64,000 nt of DNA from DASSFZ01 sp035292585 (GCA_035292585.1 DATDPU010000014.1:29319-93318); one strand, 5' to 3'. Numbered from the stretch's first letter, positions 9,186 to 19,289 are shown. Numbers and translations are program-made. Notes: generated by a model not told the origin, from the letters alone.

Positions 9186-11222
9186 GTGTCTCAAAAGAAA
9201 CCGAGCAGAACGATTTCCACGCGTGAGTGGTTAGCCCTCGTCGCGCTGCTGCTGTTGGCCTTCGCGCTGCGCGTGATCGATCTGACGCGCGTCCCGCCCG
9301 GCTTGCACAACGATGAAGTGGTCGCCGCCAAGCTGGCCGAGCGGGTAATGAACGGCGACGTGGCGCTCTTCTATCCCGGCGATACGGGGAGCGAGCCGCT
9401 GCACTATTTCTTCTCCGGTCTGCTGATGCGCCTGTTCGGCTCGACCGTGTTCGCGTTGCGCTTGCCCTCGGTTGCCCTCAGTCTGATCGCGATGTCTGTC
9501 AGCGCGGCGTTGGCCCGGCGCTGGTTCGGGCCGGTTGTCGCGCGGGTCGCGCTGGCCGGTTTCGCAATCACCTTCTGGACGGTCGAGTTTGGCCGGATCG
9601 TGTCGCCGGTGGTGATGCTGGCGCCGCTCGGCGCGCTATCGGCCTATTGCTTCTGGCGCGCTCACGCCGCGACCGGGCGACGCGCGGTAGCGCTCTGGCT
9701 GTTGAGCGGATTGTGGCTGGGGATGTCGATTCTGGCCTACACGGCGGCGCGCATTCTGCCTGCCGTCTTCGTCGCGTTTGGCGCGTACATCCTTGTGGTG
9801 CATCGATCAGAATGGCGGCGCTGGTGGACGGGGATCGCGGTTAGCCTGGCGGTCGCCGCCGTCGTCGCGCTCCCCATGTTCATTTATCTCGCCCGGAATC
9901 CGCAATCCGATCAGCTCGACTTCTTCGACATCGATCGGCCGCTGGTCGAGTTGCGCCAGGGCAATTTCGCGCCGGTGATCGAGACCTCGCTGCGCACGCT
10001 GGGTATGTTCGCTTTCGTCGGCGATCCATTGCCGTATTACGATGTCCCCAACCGACCGGTCCTCGAACCGCTGGGCGCGCTTCTACTGGCGATTGGCGTG
10101 TTGATCGCAGCTCGGCGTTGGCGTCAGCCCGAATATGCGTTTGTCTTGCTATGGTTCTTGCTAGCGCTTGCGCCGGGCATGCTCAGCCAGCCCGCGCCGA
10201 ACTACACGCGAACGCTCGGCGCGCAGATCGTTCTGTTCATGCTGCCCGGCATCGCCGTCGCCGCGCTGCTCCAGCGTTGGCGTCATCCGATTATTTTTGC
10301 AGCTCTGGCTGCCCTCTTCAGCGCCAACCTTGTCTGGACGGCGCACGATTACTTCACGCTCTGGCCGTCGATCGATACGGTGCGCTTTTGGCACCAGACC
10401 GGGCTGAAGGCCGTTGCGGATCGGCTGCAGAGTGACCCCGCTTCATCTCCCGTCGCGCTATGCCTGCCCGATTATCTGATCGACGAGAACGATCGGTGGT
10501 GGAATCCGGGCTGGCGGCATCTGCGCTACCTGTTGCATCGCCCCGATCTGTCGCTGCGCTACTACAACTGCGTCGATAGCGGGGTGTTTCTCGTCGGCCC
10601 GGCGCGCTACGCGGTTCCCGATGCCGATGTCACAACGCTCGATCAGTTCCCGTTCTACACCCAGTTTTTAGCGCCGCTCGATCCCGCGCGCGACCTCTTG
10701 CCCGATCGGCTGGGTGTGCTCGTCCATCTCGATGAACCCGCCGAACTCGACCTGTATCTGGCTGAACTGGCTGGCAGCTCGATCGTGGCCTGGGCGCCGG
10801 AGGCGGGTGGGGGTTCGGCGCAGCTGCCCATCGATTTCAGTGAAAGAGTTCAGTTCCTCGGTTATACCCTTCCTCCCTCCTCCCTCATCCTTCCTCCTTC
10901 CTCTTCGTTCGATCTAACTACCTGGTGGCGCGTCACAAATGCTCTTCCGCCGCAGCTCTCGCAGTTCACGCACGTGCTCGACGCGCGCGGCGCGATCGTG
11001 GCCCAACAGGATCGGCTTGCGCTCACTTCGGCCAGCCTGCGCCCTGGCGACGTCTTCGCGCAAATGCACCACATCACGCTGCCCGCCGATTTGGCCCAGG
11101 GTGAGTATCCGCTATCGATTGGACTGTACACCACGCCGGACGGCGCGCGCCTGTCGATCGCGCAGGGCGATCAGCCGCGCGGCGATCGGTTATGGTTGCG
11201 AACGATCCGGGTGGAGGAGTAG
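9186..11222 (+). CDS. ArnT/PMT-like membrane glycosyltransferase (GT39-type)
   Basis: 678 residues from GTG 9186; an in-frame GTG at 9168 is an alternative. Third paralogue of the ArnT-like set: VPPGLHNDEVV and SEPLHYFF in the first external loop, about ten membrane helices, then a C-terminal module with FAQMHHITLP resembling the same region of the other two copies. A CTTCCTC-type heptamer tract (10866-10908) is read in frame within the C-terminal module. Spacing to the aminotransferase is only 59 bases and includes a TTCGTGTGTCTTCGTGGATT repeat. Confidence 0.8.
   Translation: MSQKKPSRTISTREWLALVALLLLAFALRVIDLTRVPPGLHNDEVVAAKLAERVMNGDVALFYPGDTGSEPLHYFFSGLLMRLFGSTVFALRLPSVALSLIAMSVSAALARRWFGPVVARVALAGFAITFWTVEFGRIVSPVVMLAPLGALSAYCFWRAHAATGRRAVALWLLSGLWLGMSILAYTAARILPAVFVAFGAYILVVHRSEWRRWWTGIAVSLAVAAVVALPMFIYLARNPQSDQLDFFDIDRPLVELRQGNFAPVIETSLRTLGMFAFVGDPLPYYDVPNRPVLEPLGALLLAIGVLIAARRWRQPEYAFVLLWFLLALAPGMLSQPAPNYTRTLGAQIVLFMLPGIAVAALLQRWRHPIIFAALAALFSANLVWTAHDYFTLWPSIDTVRFWHQTGLKAVADRLQSDPASSPVALCLPDYLIDENDRWWNPGWRHLRYLLHRPDLSLRYYNCVDSGVFLVGPARYAVPDADVTTLDQFPFYTQFLAPLDPARDLLPDRLGVLVHLDEPAELDLYLAELAGSSIVAWAPEAGGGSAQLPIDFSERVQFLGYTLPPSSLILPPSSSFDLTTWWRVTNALPPQLSQFTHVLDARGAIVAQQDRLALTSASLRPGDVFAQMHHITLPADLAQGEYPLSIGLYTTPDGARLSIAQGDQPRGDRLWLRTIRVEE
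10866..10908 (+). repeat. In-frame CTTCCTC heptamer tract
   Basis: About six CCTCCTC/CTTCCTC heptamers encode a Pro/Ser/Leu-rich strand linker in the C-terminal module of the glycosyltransferase. Confidence 0.6.
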
Positions 11223-11269
11223 AGCCGCTCTCTCAAAGATTTTTTATCGGCGCGGCATCCACTGGATTC

Positions 11270-11325
11270 ATGTTGGGGCGATAGTTGCACTGTCGCCCCA
11301 CGTCCGCAGTGCAACTGCGGACGAA
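11270..11325. repeat. Twin-hairpin element related to the MITE at 49.2 kb
   Basis: Two adjacent hairpins, GGGGCGATAGTTGCACTGTC with its CGCCCC partner and CCGCAGTGCAACTGCGG, match in order and sequence the core of the 93-bp element at 49232-49324. The AGGACTTACGCA ends of that element are missing here. The flanks carry imperfect matches (CATCCACTGGAT and CATTGACTGGAT). Confidence 0.65.
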
Positions 11326-11508
11326 CTGAATAATCACCAGCGGCGCTGCATTGACTGGATGCTCACTTCCGGTTAGAATTTCCTCAGCCAGGCGGACCAC
11401 TTCTGCCGACCCGTAACTCAATCTGTCCTTCCGGGTTATCTCCTCTCACACGAGAGGCGCTGTGTGGTTCGCCCGAACCACCCCCATCTCTGCCAAGGAG
11501 GCACTCTT

Positions 11509-12732
11509 ATGGCGACGACTGCGAATGTGCTGGGCAAACCGGCCATCCTCGCGCGCCAACCCTGGTTGCGCAGCCCCAAGTGGGACTTATCGTTTTTGAT
11601 CTTCAGCGTCCTCATCGCGTTCGTGCCCTATTCGATCTACGTCGTCTTCGGCGGCGAAGCGTTGCAGACCGCCGAGATCAAAGGCACGGCCGCTTACAAC
11701 GCGCGCTTGCTGGTCAACAACCTGGTGGCGATCTTCATCGGCGGTCCGCACATGTACGCCACCTTCACCCGGACGATCCTCGACCGCGACTTCCTGCGCA
11801 AGCGTTTCTGGTTCATCGCTTCCTCGATCCTGGTGCCGATCACCGTCTTCGCCATGGCGATCTTGTCGTACGAGACGTACGTGTGGCTGCTGTCGATCTT
11901 CTTCGCCATGGCCTCGATTCACGCGCTGCACCAGCTGATCTGGGTTTCGGAGGCTTACAACAAGAAAGCAGGCTTCAGCACTTCGTTGATCTCGCGCGGC
12001 ATCGATTACGGCGTCGTGTTGAGCAGCCTGTATCCGCTCGCGGTATGGAAGATGGTCGAAGGCCAGTTTAAGATCGGGCCGGTGGCGCTGAAGTATAACG
12101 AGATCATCGCCGGGTGGTGGTGGTTGGCCTACCTGGTCTTCGCGGTCTTCGCGGTGATGCTGATGGCGTTCATCGTCAAGACCGTCATGGAGATCCGCGC
12201 CGGGCAGTTCAACCTGCCGAAGACGCTGCTCATCGGTTTCACCGTCATGCTGATGTTCTGGACGCCGCTGTTCCCCAACATGGACACGGCCTTCCAGGGC
12301 GTCAATACCTGGCATTCGTTCCAATACCTGGCGTTGACGTGGTACGCCAATCGCCTGCGCGAACAACGCACCGGCAAGCGCATCGGGTTCTTGCACATCT
12401 TGAATACCATCTGGCAAAACGCGAAGCAGGTGGCAAGCGAAGCCGGCACCGGCGCGTTGAGCTACGTGCGTCATCTCTGGCTGAACGTCGTCGCCGGGCT
12501 GCGCAAGGTCGATAAGGATACGGGCTGGAGCACCTTCTACATGTTGTGCATGGCGATGCTGCCGATCTCCGGCATTCTGATCATCAGCGCGGGTGCGTTG
12601 TGGCCCAATCTGCACGGCAACCTGCCCGGCGCCGACGAAGCGTATACCTACATGGGCATCCTGTCGGTGCTGCTGGTGCATTACGTCCACGATGCGCTGC
12701 TGTTTACGGACACCGAGGCGATTGTGGAGTAG
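11509..12732 (+). CDS. Unknown polytopic membrane protein rich in His motifs
   Basis: 407 residues; the ATG is preceded by AAGGAGG at a suitable distance, so an earlier in-frame start at 11464 is unlikely. Eight to ten hydrophobic helices. Histidines fall in or next to helices as PHMYATFTR, IHALHQ, TWHSFQY and HYVHD, a spacing reminiscent of membrane di-metal enzymes or haem-binding proteins; this is an inference, and I do not recognise a named family. It stands alone between the glycan cluster and a lipoprotein gene, with a good hairpin terminator downstream, so it is probably a single-gene transcript. Confidence 0.75.
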   Translation: MATTANVLGKPAILARQPWLRSPKWDLSFLIFSVLIAFVPYSIYVVFGGEALQTAEIKGTAAYNARLLVNNLVAIFIGGPHMYATFTRTILDRDFLRKRFWFIASSILVPITVFAMAILSYETYVWLLSIFFAMASIHALHQLIWVSEAYNKKAGFSTSLISRGIDYGVVLSSLYPLAVWKMVEGQFKIGPVALKYNEIIAGWWWLAYLVFAVFAVMLMAFIVKTVMEIRAGQFNLPKTLLIGFTVMLMFWTPLFPNMDTAFQGVNTWHSFQYLALTWYANRLREQRTGKRIGFLHILNTIWQNAKQVASEAGTGALSYVRHLWLNVVAGLRKVDKDTGWSTFYMLCMAMLPISGILIISAGALWPNLHGNLPGADEAYTYMGILSVLLVHYVHDALLFTDTEAIVE

Positions 12733-12770
12733 GGAGGCAGTTGGTTAGTTGGATAATTTGATCGTTGGCT

Positions 12771-12803
12771 GGCCCCTGTGCCGATCGGCGTGGGGGCTTT
12801 TTG
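12771..12803 (+). terminator. Rho-independent terminator
   Basis: A GCCCC...GGGGC stem with an inner GCCGATCGGC palindrome is followed by TTTTTG. It ends the transcript of the membrane protein at 11509-12732. Confidence 0.75.
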
Positions 12804-12810
12804 TTTGTGT

Positions 12811-12816
12811 TATCAT
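12811..12816 (+). promoter_or_regulatory. -10-like TATCAT very close to ATG
   Basis: TATCAT ends 6 bases before the ATG at 12823, the same spacing as TATAAT before the adenine deaminase start. There is no room for a ribosome-binding site, so this message may be leaderless. Confidence 0.35.
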
Positions 12817-12822
12817 CGACTC

Positions 12823-14016
12823 ATGCGCTACTGGCTAACGCTCCTGCTGTTGTTGGCGATTGCAGCCTGTGTCCCATCGCCTACACCTCAACCAACCAAC
12901 CAGCCAACTACCCAACCCCCCACCCACCCAACCAACCAGCGAACTCCAACTCTAACTCTAACTCCCACTCTCACGCCTACTCCCACTCCCACCCCCGTGC
13001 CCAAACCCAACATCGGCATCCAGGGCCAGTACATCGATCCGAGCGGCGCGACCTTTGTGGCTTCGGCTGCCGATTTAGGCGTCGGTTGGGTCAAGCAGCA
13101 GGTCGATTGGAACCTGATCGAGTCGGCGCCGGGCGAATACAGTTGGGGGGAACTCGACCGGTTCGTCGATCAGGCCGAGTCGCGCGGTTTCAAAATCCTG
13201 CTCAGCCTCGCGCGCGCGCCCGGCTTCAGCCGGCCCGAACCCGTGGAGGAAGACGGCCCGCCGCTGGACTTCGCTATTTTTCAGCGCTTCACGCTCGCCC
13301 TGGCCGCGCGTTATCAGGGCCGTGTGGCGGCGTACGAACTGTGGAACGAGCCGAACCTGGCGCGCGAATGGCGCGGCCACCCGCTGAGCGCCGAGAAGTT
13401 CGTCGAGCTGATCCAGCAGGGGGCCAGCGGCATTCGGCAGGGCGACCCGGCTGCGATCATCGTCAGCGGCGCGCCCGGCGTCACCGGCATCGACGACGGC
13501 ATCAACGCGATTGACGATCGCGTGTTTCTGCGAGGGATGCTCGCCGCGGGGGTCGCCGATTGGGTCGATGCGCTCGGCGCGCATCCGTACGCGGCGGCCA
13601 ACCCGCCCGATGAGCGTGTCTCCGATGCCATCCACAAAGCGACCGGCTACAATTCGCATCCCAGTTTCTTTTTCCTCGACACGCTGGAAGACTACCGGGC
13701 GATCTCGCTGGAAGCGGGTGTGGACAAGCCGATCTGGATCACCGAATTCGGCTGGCCGTCGATCGATAGTTTTGGCAACGTGGATACACCGGGTTGGGAG
13801 TATGCGCGCGAGGTGAGCGAAGCCGATCAGGCGGCGTACCTGGTGCGCGCGATTCAACTGCGCCGCGAGCGCCCCTGGCTGGGGCCGATGTTCGTGTGGA
13901 ATCTCAACGTGGCGTGGCTGTTCGGGCCGGGCCGTCCCGAGTCGGCTTACGGCTTGATCCGACCCGATGGCGCACCGCGCCCGGCCTACACGACCTTGCG
14001 AAGTTCAAGCGAGTGA
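12823..14016 (+). CDS. Lipoprotein glycoside hydrolase, TIM-barrel (GH5/GH39-like)
   Basis: 397 residues. A short type II signal peptide ends in LLAIAAC, giving a lipidated Cys at about residue 15. It is followed by a ~40-residue Pro/Thr/Gln/Asn linker (12880-13000 is made of short tandem units) and a (beta/alpha)8 glycosidase domain. YELWNEPN carries the likely acid/base Glu at about 176 and WITEFGWPS the nucleophile Glu at about 308, the clan GH-A arrangement. Substrate is unknown; a polysaccharide-degrading or cell-surface remodelling role is likely. Starting at ATG 12823 gives the signal peptide immediately; in-frame sequence further upstream crosses the terminator. Confidence 0.8.
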   Translation: MRYWLTLLLLLAIAACVPSPTPQPTNQPTTQPPTHPTNQRTPTLTLTPTLTPTPTPTPVPKPNIGIQGQYIDPSGATFVASAADLGVGWVKQQVDWNLIESAPGEYSWGELDRFVDQAESRGFKILLSLARAPGFSRPEPVEEDGPPLDFAIFQRFTLALAARYQGRVAAYELWNEPNLAREWRGHPLSAEKFVELIQQGASGIRQGDPAAIIVSGAPGVTGIDDGINAIDDRVFLRGMLAAGVADWVDALGAHPYAAANPPDERVSDAIHKATGYNSHPSFFFLDTLEDYRAISLEAGVDKPIWITEFGWPSIDSFGNVDTPGWEYAREVSEADQAAYLVRAIQLRRERPWLGPMFVWNLNVAWLFGPGRPESAYGLIRPDGAPRPAYTTLRSSSE

Positions 14017-14021
14017 AGGCC

Positions 14022-14086
14022 ACCAATTTACCAATTACCAATTTACCAACATGCAGGTAGATTGGTAGCAGGTAAATTGGTAAAAC
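14022..14086. repeat. Heptamer inverted repeat between convergent genes
   Basis: CCAATTTACCAATTACC units on the left and GGTAAATTGGTAAA-type units on the right form a hairpin between two convergent genes, where it could serve as a bidirectional terminator. Confidence 0.75.
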
Positions 14087-14098
14087 GGGTATGCGGAT

Positions 14099-16096
14099 TC
14101 ACCTCATCGCCATCGGCAGATACATCCGATACGCATTCACCCCCAGCCCGGCCGACGCCGAACTGATCTTCCCCTGTCCATCGTCGAACGTCGCCGTGTT
14201 CACGATGATCGTCGGGTTGACGATTGCTGGATTGACGGTCACCGCAAACGTCACCGATATCGTCGCGCCGCTCGAAACCATCCCCGTCCACGTGATCGTG
14301 TTGCCTGATCGACCCACGTTGCCGGAGGTCGCGTTCAGCCCGCGCGCGTAAGTCAGTTGCGCCGGCAGCGTGTCGGTCATGCGCACGCCGGGCAGCCCCA
14401 CGCTTTCGGCGTTGCGCAGGCGAATAGTGAAGGTGACGACTTCGCCCGGCGCCGGCGCGATCGTGTTGGCCGTTATCCCCGATCCGGCCAGCGAGCCTTG
14501 CAAGGCCTGGCCCGTGCGCTGGTAGCTGCCGCGCCCGGTTCCCCACAACACGTTGGCATTCGACGTGCCGGGCAAATCGTAGGCGAGCAGCCCGCTATGC
14601 GTTGAACCGATCAAGACTTCCAGTTCGGCGTCGCCGTCGATGTTCGCCAGCGTCGGGGCAGGCAGCGCGCCGCCCCAATCGTCGCCGGGGTTCGGCAGCG
14701 GCACACTGAACAGCTGCGTCCCCTGCCAGTTGACGATCTTCAGATCGCCGCGCTGGTTGCTGCCCTTCTGTGGCCAGGTCGTGAAGATCACCTCGGCCTT
14801 GCCGTCGCCGTCGAGATCGGCCACCGCCGGTTCGGAGGCAAAGCGATACGCGCCGCCGGTATAAACCTCGAAGGGCCAGTTGTGTTTCTCGATCTTGTCG
14901 AGCCAGTAGGCGTGCAACCGGCCATCGTAGGATGGGAACAAGATTTCTTTGCGCCCGTCGCCGTCGAGGTCGGCGATGACCGGGTTGGGCAGGTTGTTTT
15001 CGATCAGGTTGTAGTCTTCGCTCAGCGGCGCAGCGTTCGCATCGGGTGTGGGAATGACCGTCCAATCGTAGCCGCTGCCCGACCAGCGGGTGCGGTCGGC
15101 TTTGAAAATGAACGGCATCTCGTACAGATCGGTGTACGGGTCGGCGCCGCAGTTGTACACGTTGCCGACGACGACGATTTCCAGAACGCCGTCGCCGTTC
15201 ACATCGCCGATCGATGGCGCAGAGTTCGCGAAGTTGGGCCGGTGCTCGACGCCACAGTCCGCATATCCGCGCAAGTCGACATTGTGATCGACGTGCACGC
15301 CCACGCGCGCCCACGGTTTGTTTTGTCCGCCGACCTGCCCGTAAAGCGCACTGGCGCGCAGCGGCGATCCATCGTCGTTGAATGCCGCGATGTAGTGCGT
15401 GTCGTTCGGACCGATGATCTCGCCGCGCCCATCGCCGTCGAGGTCCGCCGCGCCGACGTTTTCGTTGTAGCAGCCGGCGGCGTACCCGTTGCTATCGCTA
15501 TCGGTCTGCCTGGGCCAGCCGCTGCGCAGCGCGCCGGTGTGCTCGTAGACGAACCACTGGTTATCGGAGCGGGTGGAGCACACGACGATTTCGAGATCGG
15601 CGTTCGTGTCGAGATGAGCGACCGCCAGGCTGCGCAGCTCGTTGCTGGTGGGTCGGATCGGCCAGCCGGGATGGATGCTGCCGTTCCCGTTGTATATCGT
15701 GATATAGCCCGACCCGTTGCCGGTGACGATTTCCAGATCGCCGTCCGGCTCCAGATCAGCGACCACAATCCCCGGCCACAAGCGCCCGCCGCCCGGTGCT
15801 GCCGCCGTCCACTCGATCGCGCCAGTCGCTCCGTTGACGGCCATGAGCGTGTAGCCGCCCCACACCACTTCCACCTGACCATCGCCGTCGATATCGGCTG
15901 CGGCCGGTGAAGCGTACCAGCCGGTCTCGCAATATGCGGGCGGGCAGCGCGACCACTTGAATGTCGGCGCAGCGAGCGAGCTTGCCTCAAGCTTTGTGGC
16001 GTCGAGCGATTGCACTGCAACCAGCCCGGTTGCGACGGCGAGCAGCGTCGGGATGAAGATCAAGACCAACCTTTGTGTGGCAATAAGCCGGCTCAT
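14099..16096 (-). CDS. Secreted FG-GAP/VCBS repeat protein with DUF11-like domain
   Basis: 665 residues. The N-terminal hydrophobic segment (LVLIFIPTLLAVATGLVAV) is a signal peptide or anchor. The body contains about eight repeats around D(I/L)DGDG(R/Q) motifs (for example DIDGDGQVE, DLDGDGRGE, DVNGDGVLE, DLDGDGKAE), the calcium-binding FG-GAP/VCBS propeller pattern. Residues ~540-645 look like a DUF11/conserved-repeat beta domain (FTIRLRNAE, GVRMTDTLP). It ends with YRMYLPMAMR, a short hydrophobic-basic tail of a kind I associate with secreted Chloroflexota proteins. It is probably an extracellular adhesion or structural protein. Confidence 0.8.
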   Translation of the reverse strand: MSRLIATQRLVLIFIPTLLAVATGLVAVQSLDATKLEASSLAAPTFKWSRCPPAYCETGWYASPAAADIDGDGQVEVVWGGYTLMAVNGATGAIEWTAAAPGGGRLWPGIVVADLEPDGDLEIVTGNGSGYITIYNGNGSIHPGWPIRPTSNELRSLAVAHLDTNADLEIVVCSTRSDNQWFVYEHTGALRSGWPRQTDSDSNGYAAGCYNENVGAADLDGDGRGEIIGPNDTHYIAAFNDDGSPLRASALYGQVGGQNKPWARVGVHVDHNVDLRGYADCGVEHRPNFANSAPSIGDVNGDGVLEIVVVGNVYNCGADPYTDLYEMPFIFKADRTRWSGSGYDWTVIPTPDANAAPLSEDYNLIENNLPNPVIADLDGDGRKEILFPSYDGRLHAYWLDKIEKHNWPFEVYTGGAYRFASEPAVADLDGDGKAEVIFTTWPQKGSNQRGDLKIVNWQGTQLFSVPLPNPGDDWGGALPAPTLANIDGDAELEVLIGSTHSGLLAYDLPGTSNANVLWGTGRGSYQRTGQALQGSLAGSGITANTIAPAPGEVVTFTIRLRNAESVGLPGVRMTDTLPAQLTYARGLNATSGNVGRSGNTITWTGMVSSGATISVTFAVTVNPAIVNPTIIVNTATFDDGQGKISSASAGLGVNAYRMYLPMAMR

Positions 16097-16270
16097 GCAG
16101 CTTCTCCTGCTCAGGTTGTTGCCATTCTATTAGCTGCGCGGCCGTGTCACAATGGGATAAAGGAGCAAAGCCCAAAGAGGAACCTCGTGTTTTGTCGTGA
16201 CAGAAGTCACGTGCCAACGCGACTCGAAAATCCTATGATGTAGGCACATCGTTTCCCGCAGCGTGCTTTG

Positions 16271-16390
16271 AATCGGTGCAAGGAGGAAGATGCCTGGCGG
16301 CTTGTCTCGTCGCCGTGATAACCGATTGATCTCAAACTTACTCAGGTGATGTCAAGCGTTGTGTTGGTCAGGCACAACGCTTTTTGTTTT
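16271..16390 (+). promoter_or_regulatory. Structured leader of aldehyde:ferredoxin oxidoreductase
   Basis: A nested structure can be drawn: AATCGGT (16271-16277) pairs with ACCGATT (16321-16327) and encloses GGCGGC/GTCGCC (16296-16301 with 16309-16314) plus a purine-rich GGAGGAAGA internal loop. A terminator follows at 16354-16390, still 80 bases before the AOR start. This is the layout of a transcription-attenuating riboswitch. A molybdenum/tungsten-cofactor element would make biological sense, but I could not match the consensus by eye. Confidence 0.4.
16354..16390 (+). terminator. Intrinsic terminator upstream of AOR
   Basis: AAGCGTTGTG (16354-16363) pairs perfectly with CACAACGCTT (16373-16382) across a 9-base loop and runs into TTTTTGTTTT. 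It lies in the leader of the AOR gene rather than after a gene, so it is probably conditional. Confidence 0.8.
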
Positions 16391-16470
16391 CGGGGCGGCA
16401 GGCGACTGCCGTCACCCTGGCCTACACGGCCTGAATCAATCTCTCAGCAGACAAAAGGAGAAACAAACTT

Positions 16471-18288
<1,818 letters not shown>

Positions 18289-18297
18289 CCAGTGACG

Positions 18298-18333
18298 AGA
18301 AACCGGGTTTCTCTAAGAAACCCGGTTTCTATT
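18298..18333. repeat. GAAACCGGGTTTC palindromic repeat, copy 1
   Basis: AGAAACCGGGTTTCTC-TA-AGAAACCCGGTTTCT forms both local palindromes and a long hairpin just after the AOR stop. It could terminate transcription and is repeated at 18414-18450. Confidence 0.85.
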
Positions 18334-18351
18334 TCTCGTCTGTATCGTTGC

Positions 18352-18374
18352 CTGGAGGCGACTCCTACAAGCTT
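18352..18374. repeat. GGAGGCGACTC family fragment
   Basis: GGAGGCGACTCCTACAAGC is a partial copy of the palindromic family, lying between the two GAAACCGGGTTTC copies. Confidence 0.6.
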
Positions 18375-18413
18375 TACCAGGATGGCCGAGGGTCTCCCGA
18401 CCGAGGCGGGTTA

Positions 18414-18450
18414 CAGAAACCGGGTTTCTCTAAGAAACCCGGTTTCTATT
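18414..18450. repeat. GAAACCGGGTTTC palindromic repeat, copy 2
   Basis: Second near-identical copy, 116 bases from the first, placed just downstream of the minus-strand small gene. Confidence 0.85.
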
Positions 18451-18460
18451 TGTTGACAGT

Positions 18461-18724
18461 TTATCCGCCGGCGCGCAATAACTTCTTCTCCAGCGCCGGT
18501 TTTATTTGGCTGATCGCCTCGGGGCTGCCCGCGAGCTCCAGGCGCACCCGGCCTACGTGCAGCGACCCGACCCGATAATCCTCGAGCTGCGTCAACTGCG
18601 CGCGCCAGCCTTCCCCCTGCAACTCTCCGTCGGCTCCGGGTCGCGCGCCGAGCTCTTCGAGATACTCTTGCAACAGCCAGAGCGGAATGCCCGTGACCGT
18701 GACTTCGAACGTCGTCGAAGCCAC
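18461..18724 (-). CDS. Small conserved-looking protein of unknown function
   Basis: 87 residues, soluble and mixed alpha/beta by eye. The GTG start directly abuts the TGA of the MoaD-like gene (TGAGTG), so the two are one operon. The sequence starts MASTTFEVTVTGIPLW and ends with a charged helix. I do not recognise the family with confidence. The tight link to a MoaD-like protein opposite a tungstopterin enzyme suggests a role in cofactor assembly or sulfur transfer, as an inference from context. Confidence 0.65.
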   Translation of the reverse strand: MASTTFEVTVTGIPLWLLQEYLEELGARPGADGELQGEGWRAQLTQLEDYRVGSLHVGRVRLELAGSPEAISQIKPALEKKLLRAGG

Positions 18725-19009
18725 TCAACCGGCTCCGCCTGCCGCCGGCGGGAAGACGCTCACCGTGTCATCCGGCCCGAGTGGGGTCTCCACGCCATCG
18801 ACGAGATACGGCGCATCTCGCCCATTGACGAACACGTGAACGTGCGCATACAACTCGCCCTGGTCGTTCAGCAACTCCGCGCGCAGCGGCGGATAACGCG
18901 TGACAATCTCTTCGACCAATTCCCGCACGGTCAGCTCGCGCGCGACTGGAATCTCGACCGTCTTGCCGCCGACGATCTGGCGATAGGTGGCGTAGAAATC
19001 GACCTTCAC
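18725..19009 (-). CDS. MoaD/ThiS-family ubiquitin-like sulfur carrier
   Basis: 94 residues from a GTG preceded by TAGGAG at 6 bases; in-frame sequence further upstream looks non-coding. The beta-grasp pattern is clear: VKVDFYATYRQIVG, LTVRELVEEIV, FVNGRDA, DDTVSVFPPAAGG. MoaD-family proteins carry thiocarboxylate sulfur on a C-terminal Gly-Gly for molybdopterin synthesis. Here the protein ends AAGGAG, so two residues follow the Gly-Gly and would have to be removed for classical activation. It forms an operon with the small gene downstream and is convergent with aor, which needs a pterin cofactor. Confidence 0.85.
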   Translation of the reverse strand: MKVDFYATYRQIVGGKTVEIPVARELTVRELVEEIVTRYPPLRAELLNDQGELYAHVHVFVNGRDAPYLVDGVETPLGPDDTVSVFPPAAGGAG

Positions 19010-19260
19010 TCTCGCACTCCTATATTCTGGCAGTTCCTGGCCTCGGCCGGAAAATGCCTCGTCGTATAGCCGCTCGTCGGCGGTTACTCGTGGAATTCCA
19101 ACGCCACGCGGGGCTGAGCCACATTTTCCGACACGAATGAGTCTAGCATAACCGCCCGCGCCTTGCGAGTGACGGATGTCAGTCGCTGCCGCTGACACCT
19201 GCCAGGGCGTTGCCGGCGCTTCGACGTGCGATCACACCGCTGCAAAACGACATGCGGGTG

Positions 19261-19289
19261 TTGACATTTTCCAATGCGAACCCTACAAT
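19261..19289 (+). promoter_or_regulatory. Sigma-70-type promoter
   Basis: TTGACA (19261-19266), 17 bases, TACAAT (19284-19289): a near-consensus housekeeping promoter 40 bases before the ATG of the response-regulator gene. Confidence 0.8.

Larger units (their letters stand above)
16097..16470. other. Divergent promoter region and AOR leader
   Basis: 375 bases without a gene. The left third should hold the promoter of the secreted protein (minus strand). The right part holds a nested stem-loop, a terminator, and a palindromic GGCAGGCGACTGCCGTC sequence near 16396-16412. No small open frame with convincing start signals was seen. Confidence 0.5.

Noticed and set aside
16230..16330. Cobalamin, TPP or c-di-GMP riboswitch
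   Set aside because: None of their conserved boxes are visible; only a generic structured leader with terminator can be supported.
18380..18411. GCCGAGGGTCTCCCGACCGAGGC as a tRNA or riboswitch fragment
   Set aside because: It folds as a short hairpin but lacks T-arm, D-arm and CCA context, and it lies between two copies of a palindromic repeat.
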